Positions 1-9,020 of a stretch of 41,832 bases of DNA are shown in pieces. Origin of the DNA: Sulfurovum sp. (GTDB lineage: Bacteria; Campylobacterota; Campylobacteria; Campylobacterales; Sulfurovaceae); assembly GCA_027071315.1 (NCBI GenBank), contig JALSUP010000033.1, forward strand, positions 1 to 41,832. The letters are read 5' to 3'. Position 1 is the stretch's first letter. Every line of letters begins with the position of its first letter. A program made the position numbers and the translations under genes. The notes under the pieces are model-generated. The model saw only the letters and a program-made list of their open reading frames with translations. It ran no database searches and had not been told where the DNA came from.

Positions 1-2
1 AG

Positions 3-761
3 GCGGCAGAGAGCAAGTTCGGTGCATTGAGTACCTATCTTCCGATCTCTTCTATTCCCGGTGTGTTCAGAGAAGTTGAAAAAGGCACGGCAAAATTCGG
101 CGTGATCCCCATAGAGAACTCTTCGAATGGTATCGTGACCGATACGATCAACTGTCTGGACGAGTATGACCTGAAGATCATTGCGGAAGTCGTGATCGAT
201 GTGCATTTGTGTTTCGCTACCAAGTGTGAAGAGATCAAAGAGATCAAAAAGATCTATTCAAAAGATATCGCTTTTGGACAGTGCCGAAAATTTTTGCAGG
301 ATCTCGGACTTGATCTGATCGAACATATACCGGTCGAGTCCACTGCAAAAGCGGCGAAACTTGCCATGGAAGACAAACATGCTGCTGCCCTTTGTCCTTC
401 GATCGCTGCAAAGATGTACAATTTGCCGATATTGTTTGAAAATGTGGAAGATGATGCCAATAACAGGACACGTTTTTTTGTGGTCTCCAATTTTGAGAAT
501 CTCCCTTCGGGCAATGATAAAACATCCATTTTGGTCAAACTGGCAAATAAACCGGGTGCACTGGTGGATTTTTTGAATGATTTTGAAAAAGCGAAAGTGA
601 ACCTGACCAAGATCAAATCCCATATAGTAGGCGGAAAATCAGTTTTCTTCCTCGAATTCAACGGGCATAAAGATGACAGCTCTGTTGACGAGATCCTGCA
701 GGGACATCAGAGTGAAGTCAAAGTACTTGGCTCTTACGTCAAAGAACGGGACGATATCTAG
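3..761 (+). CDS. pheA: Prephenate dehydratase (chorismate mutase/prephenate dehydratase), 5'-truncated
   Basis: The coding frame is open from base 3, so the N-terminus (including any chorismate mutase domain) lies outside the window. The enzyme converts prephenate to phenylpyruvate in phenylalanine synthesis. Seen: the prephenate dehydratase segment GVIPIENSSNGIV, the later NRTRFFVV segment (the conserved TRF region), then a C-terminal ACT domain beginning KTSILVKLANKPGALVDF, which holds the GALV Phe-binding motif. The second ACT motif, normally ESRP, reads KSHI here, which may weaken feedback inhibition (inference). It is followed 58 bases later by hisC in the same direction, probably one operon. 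Confidence 0.92.
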   Translation, partial: AAESKFGALSTYLPISSIPGVFREVEKGTAKFGVIPIENSSNGIVTDTINCLDEYDLKIIAEVVIDVHLCFATKCEEIKEIKKIYSKDIAFGQCRKFLQDLGLDLIEHIPVESTAKAAKLAMEDKHAAALCPSIAAKMYNLPILFENVEDDANNRTRFFVVSNFENLPSGNDKTSILVKLANKPGALVDFLNDFEKAKVNLTKIKSHIVGGKSVFFLEFNGHKDDSSVDEILQGHQSEVKVLGSYVKERDDI

Positions 762-776
762 ACAGTAAAGAAATAT

Positions 777-798
777 GTAGGGTTGGCTTTAGCCGACC
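777..798 (+). repeat. Solo GTAGGG-family mini-hairpin between pheA and hisC
   Basis: A 22-base unit beginning GTAG, followed by GGTTGGCT-TT-AGCCGACC, which folds into an 8-bp stem with one G-U pair. It has the same length and the same GTAGGG start as the other hairpin units in this window. It lies just upstream of the hisC ribosome binding site (AGAGGAAAC). Confidence 0.6.
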
Positions 799-819
799 TC
801 CTGAGCAAAAAGAGGAAAC

Positions 820-1914
820 ATGAAATTCAACAAAGTATTAGAAAACATCAAAACCTATGAAGCGGGAAAACCCATAGAGTTGGTCGTACGTGAATTTGGT
901 ATTGCACCGGAAGAGGTCGTTAAACTGGCTTCCAATGAAAACCCTATAGGAACGAACCCCGCCATTGCCAAAGTCATCAGGTCCAATGCCGATATTGCGC
1001 ATCTTTACCCGGATGACAGTATGTTTGAACTCAAAGCGGCATTGGGGCAAAAATTTGATGTGACAGAGAAAAATATTATTATTGGTGCAGGGTCAGACCA
1101 GGTACTGGAGTTCATCTCCCGGGCTCTTCTAGATGAAGACTCTTCTGTGCTTATGTCTGCGGTGACCTTTGCCATGTATGAGATCTATGCAAAGCAGATG
1201 GGTGCGAAGATCGTGCGTACAGCCTCTTTTGAACACAAGTATGATGAGTTTATAGAAGCCTATGAGAAGCATAAGCCGAAAATTGTCTATATCTGTACGC
1301 CCAACAATCCTACGGGAGATGCCACAGGCAAAGGAGAGCTCATTAAGATTATTGAATCCATCGGCAATGATGCTTTAATTGTTGTCGATGGTGCCTACAT
1401 GGAGTATGCGGCTGCCAAAGATGCTGCCTATGCCATTGGCCCTGAAGATCTTATGGGCTATGAAAATGTGATCTATCTGGGGACATTTTCCAAAGCACAC
1501 GGGCTTGGCGGTATGCGTGTCGGTTATGGTATCGCGCAGGAGGCACTCATTCACGAATTGTATAAAATGAGACCACCATTCAATATTACGACACTCTCAC
1601 TTGCCGTTGCGATCGAAGCGTGCAGAGACAATACGTTTGTAGAGTCCTCTATTGCCTTACACCAGGAACAGATAAAGCGTTATGAAACCTTTGCAAATGA
1701 ACAGGGTTTTCGCTATATTGAGAGTTATACGAATTTCATTACCTATCTTTTCGAGGATACGATGGATTCAACGCAGATCGCTGATGATCTGCTCAAGAGA
1801 GGTGTGATCATCAGAAATCTGGCATCATACGGTATGAATGCTATACGTATCACTATTGGAACACAGAGACAGAACGACATTTTCTTTAAACATTTTTTAG
1901 AGGTCACTGCTTGA
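820..1914 (+). CDS. hisC: Histidinol-phosphate aminotransferase
   Basis: A 364-aa class I/II PLP-dependent aminotransferase. HisC transfers an amino group to imidazole-acetol phosphate in histidine synthesis, and related enzymes also act on aromatic keto acids. Seen: [12 protein letters not shown] near the N-terminus, [10 protein letters not shown]-like segment ([11 protein letters not shown]), and the PLP lysine segment [15 protein letters not shown] with Lys225. The ATG at 820 is preceded by AGAGGAAAC. Position directly after pheA suggests it could also serve phenylalanine/tyrosine transamination (inference). The next ORF overlaps its stop codon by four bases. Confidence 0.93.
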   Translation: MKFNKVLENIKTYEAGKPIELVVREFGIAPEEVVKLASNENPIGTNPAIAKVIRSNADIAHLYPDDSMFELKAALGQKFDVTEKNIIIGAGSDQVLEFISRALLDEDSSVLMSAVTFAMYEIYAKQMGAKIVRTASFEHKYDEFIEAYEKHKPKIVYICTPNNPTGDATGKGELIKIIESIGNDALIVVDGAYMEYAAAKDAAYAIGPEDLMGYENVIYLGTFSKAHGLGGMRVGYGIAQEALIHELYKMRPPFNITTLSLAVAIEACRDNTFVESSIALHQEQIKRYETFANEQGFRYIESYTNFITYLFEDTMDSTQIADDLLKRGVIIRNLASYGMNAIRITIGTQRQNDIFFKHFLEVTA

Positions 1915-2123
1915 AAAAAGTAGAGGTGGTTCAGGCTTCCAAAGTAGAAGTGATACCCTTTGTCATCAGTGATTACGTGCATGCACATATAGAAGTACCA
2001 GAGGGACAGAAAGTCAGTAAAAAAGCATTAAAGCATTTGGCGAAAGAGAATGGACTCATTTACAGTGATGAGACTTTGTCTTTTGCAAAAAAACTTTTGG
2101 AAGCCTATTTGGCAAAAAGGTAA
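1911..2123 (+). CDS. Small hypothetical protein (70 aa) between hisC and dxs
   Basis: The TTG start overlaps the hisC TGA (TTGA), and the stop lies 4 bases before the dxs GTG start, so it appears translationally coupled in the pheA-hisC-dxs operon. The protein is basic at both ends, soluble, with no signal peptide, membrane segment or motif I recognise. The C-terminal half ([16 protein letters not shown] onward) looks helical. In Campylobacter, from memory, fliF-fliG-fliH occupy this position. I do not see clear FliH similarity, so no function is proposed. Confidence 0.65.
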   Translation: MKKVEVVQASKVEVIPFVISDYVHAHIEVPEGQKVSKKALKHLAKENGLIYSDETLSFAKKLLEAYLAKR

Positions 2124-2127
2124 GAGA

Positions 2128-3930
2128 GTGACAGATATTAAAAACTACAATACAGAAGCGTTAAATACCCTCTCAGAGGAGATCCGTGAAAAGATCCTTC
2201 AGACGGTGAGTAAAAATGGCGGGCATCTAAGTTCAACCCTGGGTGCGACCGATCTCATCGTAGCGATGCATAAAGTATTTGATGTCGAGAAAGATCCTTT
2301 TCTTTTTGATGTTTCACACCAGGCTTATGCTCATAAACTTCTCACGGGACGCTGGGATGCATTTGATACCCTGCGTCAGTTCAACGGTGTCTGCGGCTAT
2401 ACCAAACCGAGTGAATCAAAATATGACTACTATGTGGCAGGGCACTCTTCGACTTCTATCTCCCTGGCTGTAGGTGCAGCGAAAGCCATTGCACTTAAAG
2501 GGGAAGATCGTACTCCTGTGGCCTTCATCGGTGACGGCTCTATGTCTGCGGGTATGGTATATGAAGCCTTGAATGAACTGGGAGACAGAAAATACCCGGT
2601 TGTGATTATTTTAAATGATAACGAGATGAGTATCGCCAAACCGATCGGTGCCATTTCCAAGTTGCTTTCCCAGACGATGGCAGGCTCTTTTTACCAAAAA
2701 TTTAAAGGAAAAGTAGAAAAGACACTTGAGTATTTCCCCGAGGGTGCTACCTACATGGCGAAGCGTTTTGAGGAATCTTTAAAACTCATTACCCCGGGTA
2801 TTCTTTTTGAAGAGATGGGGATCGAATATATCGGTCCTGTAGACGGGCACAATATTGAAGCTCTGGTGGAAACCATGGAGGTGGCTAAAAGTTTAAGAAA
2901 ACCAGTGATCATTCATACCCAGACCACCAAAGGTAAAGGCTACGAAATTGCAGAAGGTACGAAAGAACACTGGCACGGTGTTTCTGCTTTTGATCTTGAA
3001 ACAGGTAATGCAGCCAAAAAGAGCGGTGCCAAAGCGGCAACGGCTATTTTTTCCGAAACCCTGGTGGCTTTGGCAGATGAAGATGAGAAAGTGGTAGGTG
3101 TTACTGCGGCAATGCCAAGCGGTACGGGAATGTCTGCCGTCATGGAAAAATACCCTGAACGTTTCTGGGATGTAGCTATTGCGGAGCAGCATGCCGTTGC
3201 CTCTATGGGACCTTTGGCAAAAGAGGGTTTTAAACCTTTCTGTACCATCTATTCCACTTTTTTACAACGTGGATATGACCAGGTCATTCATGACATTTGT
3301 CTCATGGATCTGCCTGTGGCATTTGCACTGGACAGAGCAGGGATCGTCGGTGAAGACGGAGAGACGCACCAGGGTGTGTTCGATATCTCTTTTTTAAGAG
3401 CCATCCCGAACATGACACTTTTTGCCCCTTACAATGAAAGTACGATGATCTCTGCTATGGCCTTTGCCAAAGCCTATGCTCACCCCTGTGCCTTTAGGTA
3501 CCCAAGAGGTGCTTTCCGTGCTGAAGACAGAGAGAGCCCTGCATTTGAGTTAGGGAGATCAGTATTGCTGAAAGAGGGTGAAGAGATATTACTCATCGGT
3601 TATGGCAATGGGGTAGGGCGTGCAGAGCAGACAGCTGCCTTTCTTGACAAAGAGGTGGCTATTTTAGACCTTCGTTTTGTGAAACCACTCGACAGAGAAA
3701 TGTTGACAAAATTGAGTCAAACATACAAAACCTGGTACGTCTTCTCTGACTCAGCAAAACAGGGTGGTGTAGGTTCTGCCATACTTGAGCTCTTGAGTGA
3801 AGAGAAGATCATGGATGTGTCATTAACCTCCTTTGAGTATGATGACGACTTCATTACCCATGGAAACACTAAGTTGGTAGAAGAGAGCCTCGGTATCTTA
3901 CCTGAACAGCTCGCAAAAAAGATATTGTAG
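2128..3930 (+). CDS. dxs: 1-deoxy-D-xylulose-5-phosphate synthase
   Basis: A 600-aa thiamine-diphosphate enzyme that condenses pyruvate and glyceraldehyde-3-phosphate, the first step of the MEP isoprenoid pathway. Seen: [10 protein letters not shown] (His64), the ThDP signature GDGSMSAG at 135-142 closing at Asn163, the transketolase pyrimidine-domain segment [15 protein letters not shown], and a C-terminal transketolase domain. An upstream ATG at 2050 is in frame, but it would overlap most of the preceding ORF. The GTG at 2128, preceded by AAGG, gives the family-typical N-terminus. Its TAG stop is the TAG of the GTAGGG repeat that starts at 3927. Confidence 0.95.
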   Translation: MTDIKNYNTEALNTLSEEIREKILQTVSKNGGHLSSTLGATDLIVAMHKVFDVEKDPFLFDVSHQAYAHKLLTGRWDAFDTLRQFNGVCGYTKPSESKYDYYVAGHSSTSISLAVGAAKAIALKGEDRTPVAFIGDGSMSAGMVYEALNELGDRKYPVVIILNDNEMSIAKPIGAISKLLSQTMAGSFYQKFKGKVEKTLEYFPEGATYMAKRFEESLKLITPGILFEEMGIEYIGPVDGHNIEALVETMEVAKSLRKPVIIHTQTTKGKGYEIAEGTKEHWHGVSAFDLETGNAAKKSGAKAATAIFSETLVALADEDEKVVGVTAAMPSGTGMSAVMEKYPERFWDVAIAEQHAVASMGPLAKEGFKPFCTIYSTFLQRGYDQVIHDICLMDLPVAFALDRAGIVGEDGETHQGVFDISFLRAIPNMTLFAPYNESTMISAMAFAKAYAHPCAFRYPRGAFRAEDRESPAFELGRSVLLKEGEEILLIGYGNGVGRAEQTAAFLDKEVAILDLRFVKPLDREMLTKLSQTYKTWYVFSDSAKQGGVGSAILELLSEEKIMDVSLTSFEYDDDFITHGNTKLVEESLGILPEQLAKKIL

Positions 3931-4002
3931 GGGTGCCCCTTGTGGGTACCCAAATTATTGCATTACCATAAATCAAGGGCAACCACAAGGGATTGCCCCT
4001 AC
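3927..4002. repeat. Paired GTAGGGG/CCCCTAC palindromic element (type 1), dxs-metK gap
   Basis: The left arm (3927-3951) begins GTAGGGGTGCCCCTTGTGGG and folds on itself (GGGTGCCC with GGGTACCC). The right arm (3977-4002) ends GGGATTGCCCCTAC and also folds (GGGCAA with TTGCCC). The arms are near reverse complements, so the whole 76 bases can form one long foldback. Near-identical arms recur at 12954-13039, 39177-39253 and 21354-21422, while the centre differs each time. Confidence 0.85.
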
Positions 4003-4078
4003 GGGATTTGAAAAAGATATCATCGATATTTTTTTCAAGTTCAGTGACAGTGAACGAACAACAATAAAAGGACAAAAA

Positions 4079-5236
4079 ATGGCTAACGAATACATTTTTA
4101 CAAGTGAATCGGTAACCGAGGGTCACCCGGATAAAATGGCTGACCAGATCTCAGATGCTATACTTGACTATATCATCGCAGAAGATCCTCAGGCACGTGT
4201 GGCTTGTGAGACGTTACTGAGCAATGGTTTTTGTGTTATCGCAGGAGAACTAAAAACAACAGCGTATGCCCCAATGCAGGAGATTGCAAGAAGAGTGGTC
4301 AGAGAGATAGGATATACAGATGCAAGTTACGGATTTGACTACCGTTCTGCCGGTGTACTTAACGGTATCGGTGAACAGAGCCCGGACATTAACCAGGGTG
4401 TTGACCAGAAAGACGGTGAGATCGGTGCGGGAGACCAGGGACTGATGTTCGGGTATGCCTGTAAAGAGACACCCGAATTGATGCCTCTGCCTATTTCCCT
4501 GGCACACAAGATCACTGCAAAACTGGCAGAGGTACGCAAGAACGGTACTGTCCCGTTCTTGCGCCCCGATGGTAAAGCACAGGTTTCTGTGAAGTATGTT
4601 GACGGCAAACCGGTATCTATCGATACGATCGTTGTCTCTACACAGCACCATGATGATGTGACCCTGGCGCAGGTGCAGAAAGCAGTCCTTGAAGAGGTCA
4701 TTAAGGCCGTCATTCCTGCTGAACTCATGCATGATGATATCACCTATCACATTAACCCGACGGGGCGTTTTGTCATTGGCGGACCGCAGGGTGATGCCGG
4801 TCTGACGGGTCGTAAGATCATCGTCGATACCTATGGTGGTTCCTGTCCTCACGGCGGGGGTGCTTTCTCAGGGAAAGATCCTACGAAAGTGGATCGTTCA
4901 GCCGCCTATGCAGCACGATATGTGGCGAAGAACCTTGTCGCTGCAGGTGCCTGTGAAAAGGCAACCCTGCAAGTCGCCTATGCCATTGGTGTCGCCAAAC
5001 CCGTTTCTATTTATGTCGATACCCATGGCACAGCCAATGTCGATGAAGACAAGATCATCGCCTGTGTGAAAGATCTTTTTGACCTGACACCCAAAGGGAT
5101 CATGGAAGAGTTGGATCTTTTAAGACCTATTTACAGAAAAACAGCGGCGTATGGACACTTTGGAAGAGAAGACAAAGATTTTACCTGGGAACAGAGAACA
5201 AGAGTAGACGATATCAAAAAATACCTGAATATTTAA
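4079..5236 (+). CDS. metK: S-adenosylmethionine synthase
   Basis: A 385-aa cytosolic enzyme making S-adenosylmethionine from methionine and ATP. Seen: [18 protein letters not shown] (HPDK at 16-19), the loop and signature [14 protein letters not shown] and [12 protein letters not shown], then [20 protein letters not shown] and [19 protein letters not shown]. The length is typical of the family. The ATG is preceded by AAAGGACAAAAA, a good ribosome binding site. It stands between a type 1 repeat and a possible terminator and is probably its own unit. Confidence 0.97.
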   Translation: MANEYIFTSESVTEGHPDKMADQISDAILDYIIAEDPQARVACETLLSNGFCVIAGELKTTAYAPMQEIARRVVREIGYTDASYGFDYRSAGVLNGIGEQSPDINQGVDQKDGEIGAGDQGLMFGYACKETPELMPLPISLAHKITAKLAEVRKNGTVPFLRPDGKAQVSVKYVDGKPVSIDTIVVSTQHHDDVTLAQVQKAVLEEVIKAVIPAELMHDDITYHINPTGRFVIGGPQGDAGLTGRKIIVDTYGGSCPHGGGAFSGKDPTKVDRSAAYAARYVAKNLVAAGACEKATLQVAYAIGVAKPVSIYVDTHGTANVDEDKIIACVKDLFDLTPKGIMEELDLLRPIYRKTAAYGHFGREDKDFTWEQRTRVDDIKKYLNI

Positions 5237-5254
5237 ACATTAATATTCATTATC

Positions 5255-5298
5255 AAAACCGTTTAAAGCCTTCTCTGGCGGGAATGTGCGCGGTTTTT
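5255..5298 (+). terminator. Possible intrinsic terminator after metK
   Basis: AAAACCG (5255-5261) pairs with CGGTTTT (5291-5297), with a second small stem GCC-ttctct-GGC in the loop and a run of five T at the 3' edge. The loop is long for a classical terminator, so the call is moderate. Confidence 0.4.
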
Positions 5299-5350
5299 GA
5301 AAATTATGAGAAAATCTTTTTAGATTAAAGATTGTTTCAAATTTTTTTGC

Positions 5351-5356
5351 TATAGT
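5351..5356 (+). promoter_or_regulatory. Candidate -10 box for ferredoxin gene
   Basis: TATAGT preceded by TGC (extended -10 form), in a very T-rich stretch about 30 bases upstream of the ferredoxin ATG. T-rich upstream DNA instead of a clear -35 is common in Campylobacterota promoters. Confidence 0.4.
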
Positions 5357-5384
5357 TTGATTATATTTAAATAAAGGATTAAAA

Positions 5385-5660
5385 ATGGCAGTAATTATTA
5401 CAGATACTTGTATCAACTGTGCAGCTTGTATTGACGAATGTCCGGTAGAAGCAATTGTTGATGAGGATGATAACCCAACAGGTGAAGAGATCTACTACGT
5501 ATACGAAGACAAATGTGTTGAGTGTGTAGGTTACCACGATGTTCCAGCTTGTGCTGAAGCATGTCCAACCGAAGGTTGTATCGTATGGGGTGACCCAACT
5601 GACGGTATGCCGGCTTCTGAGACAAGAGGTGCTAAAGACGAGCCAGTCATCGAAGACTAA
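5385..5660 (+). CDS. 2[4Fe-4S] ferredoxin (YfhL-like)
   Basis: A 91-aa soluble electron carrier. Seen: a first cluster motif CINCAACIDECP and a second half beginning CVECVGYHDVPACAEACP, in which the insertion between the second and third cysteines (YHDVPA) is typical of YfhL/Alvin-type ferredoxins with an uneven second cluster loop. The C-terminus is acidic. ATG at 5385 follows ATAAAGGATTAAAA. It is apparently monocistronic, with a candidate promoter upstream and a GC-rich hairpin downstream. A paralogue sits at 35674-35925. Confidence 0.93.
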   Translation: MAVIITDTCINCAACIDECPVEAIVDEDDNPTGEEIYYVYEDKCVECVGYHDVPACAEACPTEGCIVWGDPTDGMPASETRGAKDEPVIED

Positions 5661-5670
5661 TTCGTTCTTT

Positions 5671-5688
5671 GTTGGGCTTTGGCCCAAC
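5671..5688 (+). terminator. GC-rich hairpin after ferredoxin gene
   Basis: GTTGGGC-TTTG-GCCCAAC is a perfect 7-bp stem eleven bases after the ferredoxin stop. No T run follows directly (CACTCTACGC comes next), so it may be a processing/stability hairpin or a decayed member of the GTAGGG hairpin family and not a true intrinsic terminator. Confidence 0.4.
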
Positions 5689-5745
5689 ACACTCTACGCT
5701 AATACTCTCTCCCTCTTTTTAATAAATCTTTAATCTTAATTTCGA

Positions 5746-5751
5746 TATAAT
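5746..5751 (+). promoter_or_regulatory. Candidate -10 box upstream of ndk
   Basis: A consensus TATAAT, in the context TTTCGATATAATCCCG, lies about 63 bases before the ndk ATG and would give a leader of roughly 55 bases. No good -35 box is visible. Confidence 0.55.
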
Positions 5752-5813
5752 CCCGCCCGAATACTTTCGCTGTCACTATGACATAAAGTAAATTATCGCT
5801 TAGGAATATAAGT

Positions 5814-6227
5814 ATGGAACAAACATTATCAATCATCAAACCAGATGCAGTAGCAAAGAACGTTGTTGGACAAATTCTTGCTAGATTTGAAGCAGCAGAC
5901 CTTAGAATTGCAGCTACAAAAAAGATCAGACTTTCAAGAGTAGATGCGGAAGCATTTTATGCGATCCACGCTGAAAGACCTTTCTTTAAAGACCTTGTTG
6001 ACTTCATGATCTCAGGACCTGTTGTTGTAACAGTACTTGAAGGTGAGAATGCAATGGCGAAAAACAGAGACCTTATGGGTGCTACCAACCCTGCAGAAGC
6101 AGAAGCCGGTACGATCAGAGCAGACTTTGCAGAGAGCATTGATGCCAATGCCGTTCACGGATCTGATTCTGTTGAAAATGCAACAAATGAAATTAATTTC
6201 TTTTTTGCACAAAGAGAGATCAACTAA
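5814..6227 (+). CDS. ndk: Nucleoside diphosphate kinase
   Basis: A 137-aa enzyme that transfers the gamma-phosphate from ATP to other nucleoside diphosphates through a phospho-histidine. Seen: N-terminal [13 protein letters not shown], the [17 protein letters not shown] segment, and the active-site motif [12 protein letters not shown] with His115. Length is normal. ATG follows TTAGGAATATAAGT. The yceD gene begins ten bases downstream, so ndk may lead the yceD-rpmF-plsX transcript. Confidence 0.97.
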   Translation: MEQTLSIIKPDAVAKNVVGQILARFEAADLRIAATKKIRLSRVDAEAFYAIHAERPFFKDLVDFMISGPVVVTVLEGENAMAKNRDLMGATNPAEAEAGTIRADFAESIDANAVHGSDSVENATNEINFFFAQREIN

Positions 6228-6237
6228 GTTTTAAACT

Positions 6238-6612
6238 ATGAAAATAGTTTTTGATAAAGTGGGTTCCACAGCCAAACCTATAGACCTTGAAGTTCGAGGG
6301 GTAAAGCTGGAAGGAACATTGAAGAAAAGCGGTTATCATCGTGTCTCTTTAGATGCTGAAATGAACGGCTCACTTGCGTTGGATTGTGACAGATGTGGTC
6401 AAGCTTTTGACTACAAAGTTGACACACCACTCAAGTTAAAGCTAAGTGATGAAGTATCAGAAGATAAAGATGATTTGGATATAATTGAGTTTTTAGATGG
6501 CGTGATAGATATTACGTACATCCTTGAGAGCGAAATAAGTGCAATAGAAGTGGCTTATCATTATTGTGACAAGTGTGACAATAACGATGAAGACTTTGAA
6601 GTAGAATATTAA
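6238..6612 (+). CDS. DUF177 / YceD-family protein
   Basis: A 124-aa protein. In other bacteria YceD (DUF177) is encoded directly before rpmF and affects 23S rRNA accumulation. Seen: a CDRC pair (Cys50, Cys53) after a beta-rich N-terminus, an acidic middle (EDKDDLDIIEF), and a second CDKC pair at Cys110/Cys113 that could complete a metal site (inference). It is followed by rpmF 23 bases later. The conserved yceD-rpmF-plsX-fabH order supports the call more strongly than sequence alone. Confidence 0.8.
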   Translation: MKIVFDKVGSTAKPIDLEVRGVKLEGTLKKSGYHRVSLDAEMNGSLALDCDRCGQAFDYKVDTPLKLKLSDEVSEDKDDLDIIEFLDGVIDITYILESEISAIEVAYHYCDKCDNNDEDFEVEY

Positions 6613-6635
6613 AATAACAAGATAAAGGACCTACA

Positions 6636-6797
6636 ATGGCAGTACCTAAGAGACGTGTGAGTCACACGAGAGCAGCAAAAAGAAGAACACATTACAAATT
6701 GACATTACCAATGCCTGTAAAAGATGCAGACGGAACATGGAGAATGCCTCACCACATGAACATGACAACTGGTGAGTACAAAACGACTAAAGCGTAG
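6636..6797 (+). CDS. rpmF: 50S ribosomal protein L32
   Basis: A 53-aa ribosomal protein that starts [20 protein letters not shown], the standard L32 N-terminus, and ends GEYKTTKA. It has no cysteines, so this is the zinc-free form. ATG at 6636 follows AAAGGACCTACA. It lies between yceD and plsX, the usual place for rpmF. Confidence 0.95.
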   Translation: MAVPKRRVSHTRAAKRRTHYKLTLPMPVKDADGTWRMPHHMNMTTGEYKTTKA

Positions 6798-6802
6798 TCT
6801 CG

Positions 6803-7792
6803 ATGATCAAAATCGCGATTGATGCAATGGGTGGGGACTTCGGTCCTGAGCCTATTATTGAAGGTGTGGTTCAAGCACTTGAAGAAAAAATTTTTATGCC
6901 TATACTCGTAGGTGATAAAACTGAAATACTTTCACTCCTCCCACAATATTACATAAGCAAAGTAGAAATTGTTGATGCTTCTGATGTGATTGCAATGTCT
7001 GATCAGGCTACCAATGCTTTGAAACGTAAAGATTCTTCTATTTATAAAGCAGTTGAACTGGTACGCAATAAAGAAGCCGATGCAGTCGTATCTGCGGGGC
7101 ATAGTGGTGCAACGATGACAGTAGCTACCTTGAGAATGGGGAGACTTCCGCATATTTCCAAACCGGCGCTTGCAACGTTAATGCCCAGTACTGCTCCTGT
7201 CAGAACTTTGGTACTTGACGTGGGTGCCGTCACTGACTGTACGCCTCAAAACCTCTATGAGTTCGGTGCCATGGGTGAAGCCTATGTGCAGAAGATCCTT
7301 GGAGTGGCTGAACCTCGTGTAGGTCTGCTCTCTAATGGGTCTGAAGACAGTAAGGGAAATGCCTTGACAAAAGAGGCTTTCACACTTCTGAAAAATCTTA
7401 AAGGGTTTGTTGGAAATGTTGAAGGAAAAGACATTTTTAACGGTAAAGTCAATGTGGTTGTCTGTGATGGATTTACGGGTAATATTTTGCTGAAAACATC
7501 AGAAGGTGTGGTCACCACAGTTTTTGATCTGATGAAGCAGCATATTCGAAAATCACTCCCAGCGAAAATTGGTGCATTGCTCATGCGTAAAAAAGTCTTT
7601 GCCAATATGAAAAAACAGATCGATAAAGATGAGTATGGCGGGGCACCACTGTTGGGTATTGACGGATGTGCCATCATTTCTCATGGTGCTTCCAATGCAA
7701 AAGCCATTAAGAATGCTATTTTTCAGGCTCTTGCCTATACGCAATCTGATGTCAATACTGTCATAGAAGAGTTACTGACAGAAACAAAATAA
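6803..7792 (+). CDS. plsX: Phosphate acyltransferase PlsX
   Basis: A 329-aa peripheral membrane enzyme that makes acyl-phosphate from acyl-ACP, the donor for PlsY (encoded at 37207-37818 in this window). Seen: N-terminal [29 protein letters not shown], and the C-terminal [12 protein letters not shown] segment, all characteristic. It starts five bases after the rpmF stop. A terminator-like hairpin follows the stop at 7796. Confidence 0.96.
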   Translation: MIKIAIDAMGGDFGPEPIIEGVVQALEEKIFMPILVGDKTEILSLLPQYYISKVEIVDASDVIAMSDQATNALKRKDSSIYKAVELVRNKEADAVVSAGHSGATMTVATLRMGRLPHISKPALATLMPSTAPVRTLVLDVGAVTDCTPQNLYEFGAMGEAYVQKILGVAEPRVGLLSNGSEDSKGNALTKEAFTLLKNLKGFVGNVEGKDIFNGKVNVVVCDGFTGNILLKTSEGVVTTVFDLMKQHIRKSLPAKIGALLMRKKVFANMKKQIDKDEYGGAPLLGIDGCAIISHGASNAKAIKNAIFQALAYTQSDVNTVIEELLTETK

Positions 7793-7795
7793 TAG

Positions 7796-7818
7796 AAAGG
7801 GCAAGTGCCTTTTCTCTT
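7796..7818 (+). terminator. Probable intrinsic terminator after plsX
   Basis: AAAGGGCA-AG-TGCCTTTT forms an 8-bp stem with one G-U pair, and the 3' side runs into TTTTCTCTT. It separates plsX from fabH, which has its own promoter-like sequence. Confidence 0.6.
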
Positions 7819-7888
7819 ATTAACCTCATTTCAATCCACACAATCCCCTTAAAATTTATCTCACCTTTTGAGTATTCAGAGTGCTTGT

Positions 7889-7907
7889 TATAATATTATG
7901 GTAAAAT
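7889..7907 (+). promoter_or_regulatory. Candidate promoter for fabH
   Basis: Two overlapping -10-like boxes are seen: TATAAT at 7889-7894 (after GCTTGT) and TAAAAT at 7902-7907 (after ATGG). They lie 50-70 bases upstream of the fabH ATG in an AT-rich stretch. Which one is used cannot be decided by eye. Confidence 0.4.
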
Positions 7908-7959
7908 ACCCTTACTAATTTTGGATATTTACATTTTGGTAAATGCGCTAAGGATAACG

Positions 7960-8982
7960 ATGTCACAGACCAAAGCAATTTACGCTTCATTCCGTTCTAT
8001 AGGGGCTTATGTTCCTGAAAAAATTTTAAACAATGCAGATCTTGAAAAGATGGTAGATACCACAGACGAGTGGATCGTTAAACGTACAGGGATCTCTGAA
8101 CGCCGTATTGCAGCAGATGATGAGTACACAAGCGATATGGGTGCAAAAGCAGCTAAACTGGCTATTGAACGTGCAGAGATCAACACAGATGAAATTGACC
8201 TGGTACTCTGTGCCACGGTCACCCCGGATTACTTCAATATGCCTTCTACTGCCTGTGTTATTTCTGATAAGTTGGGCATTCGAAATGTACAGGCATTTGA
8301 TATTTCTGCTGCCTGCAGTGGTTTTGTCTATGTGCTTTCTATTGCAAAAGCCTTTATTGAATCAGGTATGAAAAAGAATGTCCTCATCATCGGAGCAGAG
8401 AAATTCTCCTCTATTGTAGACTATACTGACAGAGGTACCTGTATCTTATTTGGTGACGGAGCAGGGGCAGCTGTTATTTCAGCAACACAGAACAAAGAGG
8501 AAGCATTTATTGATATTCATGCTTCTGCCGATGGTGCCTATGCAGACTTTTTGGTCACACCTGCACCGGGTTGTATTAACCCAGTGAGTCAAAAGGTGCT
8601 TGATGAAGGGTTGAACTTTGTGCAAATGAAGGGAAATGAAACCTTTAAACTGGCAGTCAAAACCTTAACCAAAGATGTCAAAGAAATTTTGGCAAAAAAT
8701 GAGATAAACTCCGATGATATCCCCCACTTTATTCCCCATCAGGCGAATTACCGTATTATCAAAGCGGTGGGAGATGCACTGAAAATGAAAGAGGAGCAGG
8801 TGGTATTGACTGTCCATAAATATGGAAATACTTCTGCGGCTTCTATTCCTATGGCCATCAATGAGATCTGGGAGTCGGGAAGACTTCAAACAGGTGAATT
8901 GATGCTGCTCGATACCTTTGGCGGCGGGCTCACCTGGGCATCTGCCTTGCTTCCTTTTGCAGGGAAAGCAAACAACGCGTAG
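7960..8982 (+). CDS. fabH: 3-oxoacyl-ACP synthase III
   Basis: A 340-aa condensing enzyme that starts fatty acid synthesis from acetyl-CoA and malonyl-ACP. Seen: RSIGAYVPEKILNNADLEKM, TDEWIVKRTGISERRIA, and the catalytic triad Cys119 (DISAACSGF), His260 (PHQAN) and Asn290 (KYGNTSAAS). The frame is open from a TTG at 7921, but the ATG at 7960 follows AAGGATAACG and gives the normal start. The TAG stop lies inside the GTAGGG hairpin at 8979-9000, so the C-terminal residues may have been set by insertion of that element. Confidence 0.96.
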   Translation: MSQTKAIYASFRSIGAYVPEKILNNADLEKMVDTTDEWIVKRTGISERRIAADDEYTSDMGAKAAKLAIERAEINTDEIDLVLCATVTPDYFNMPSTACVISDKLGIRNVQAFDISAACSGFVYVLSIAKAFIESGMKKNVLIIGAEKFSSIVDYTDRGTCILFGDGAGAAVISATQNKEEAFIDIHASADGAYADFLVTPAPGCINPVSQKVLDEGLNFVQMKGNETFKLAVKTLTKDVKEILAKNEINSDDIPHFIPHQANYRIIKAVGDALKMKEEQVVLTVHKYGNTSAASIPMAINEIWESGRLQTGELMLLDTFGGGLTWASALLPFAGKANNA

Positions 8983-9000
8983 GGTGGGATTTCCCACCAC
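8979..9000 (+). repeat. Solo GTAGGG-family mini-hairpin at fabH stop
   Basis: A 22-base unit starting GTAG. GGTGGGA-TT-TCCCACC is a perfect 7-bp stem. Bases 8980-8982 are the fabH TAG. Same size and start as the arms of the paired elements at 9830 and 34049. Confidence 0.7.
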
Positions 9001-9020
9001 ACACTTCATTAGGCACACAT

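Noticed and set aside
3931-4126. Short ORFs with GNPLWLPL or HKGHPYN-type peptides in the type 1 repeats
   Set aside because: These are translations of the palindromic repeats in intergenic DNA and overlap real genes; no start signals support them.
4250-4852. 200-codon minus-strand ORF opposite metK
   Set aside because: It lies entirely within a well-conserved metK and has no recognisable domain.
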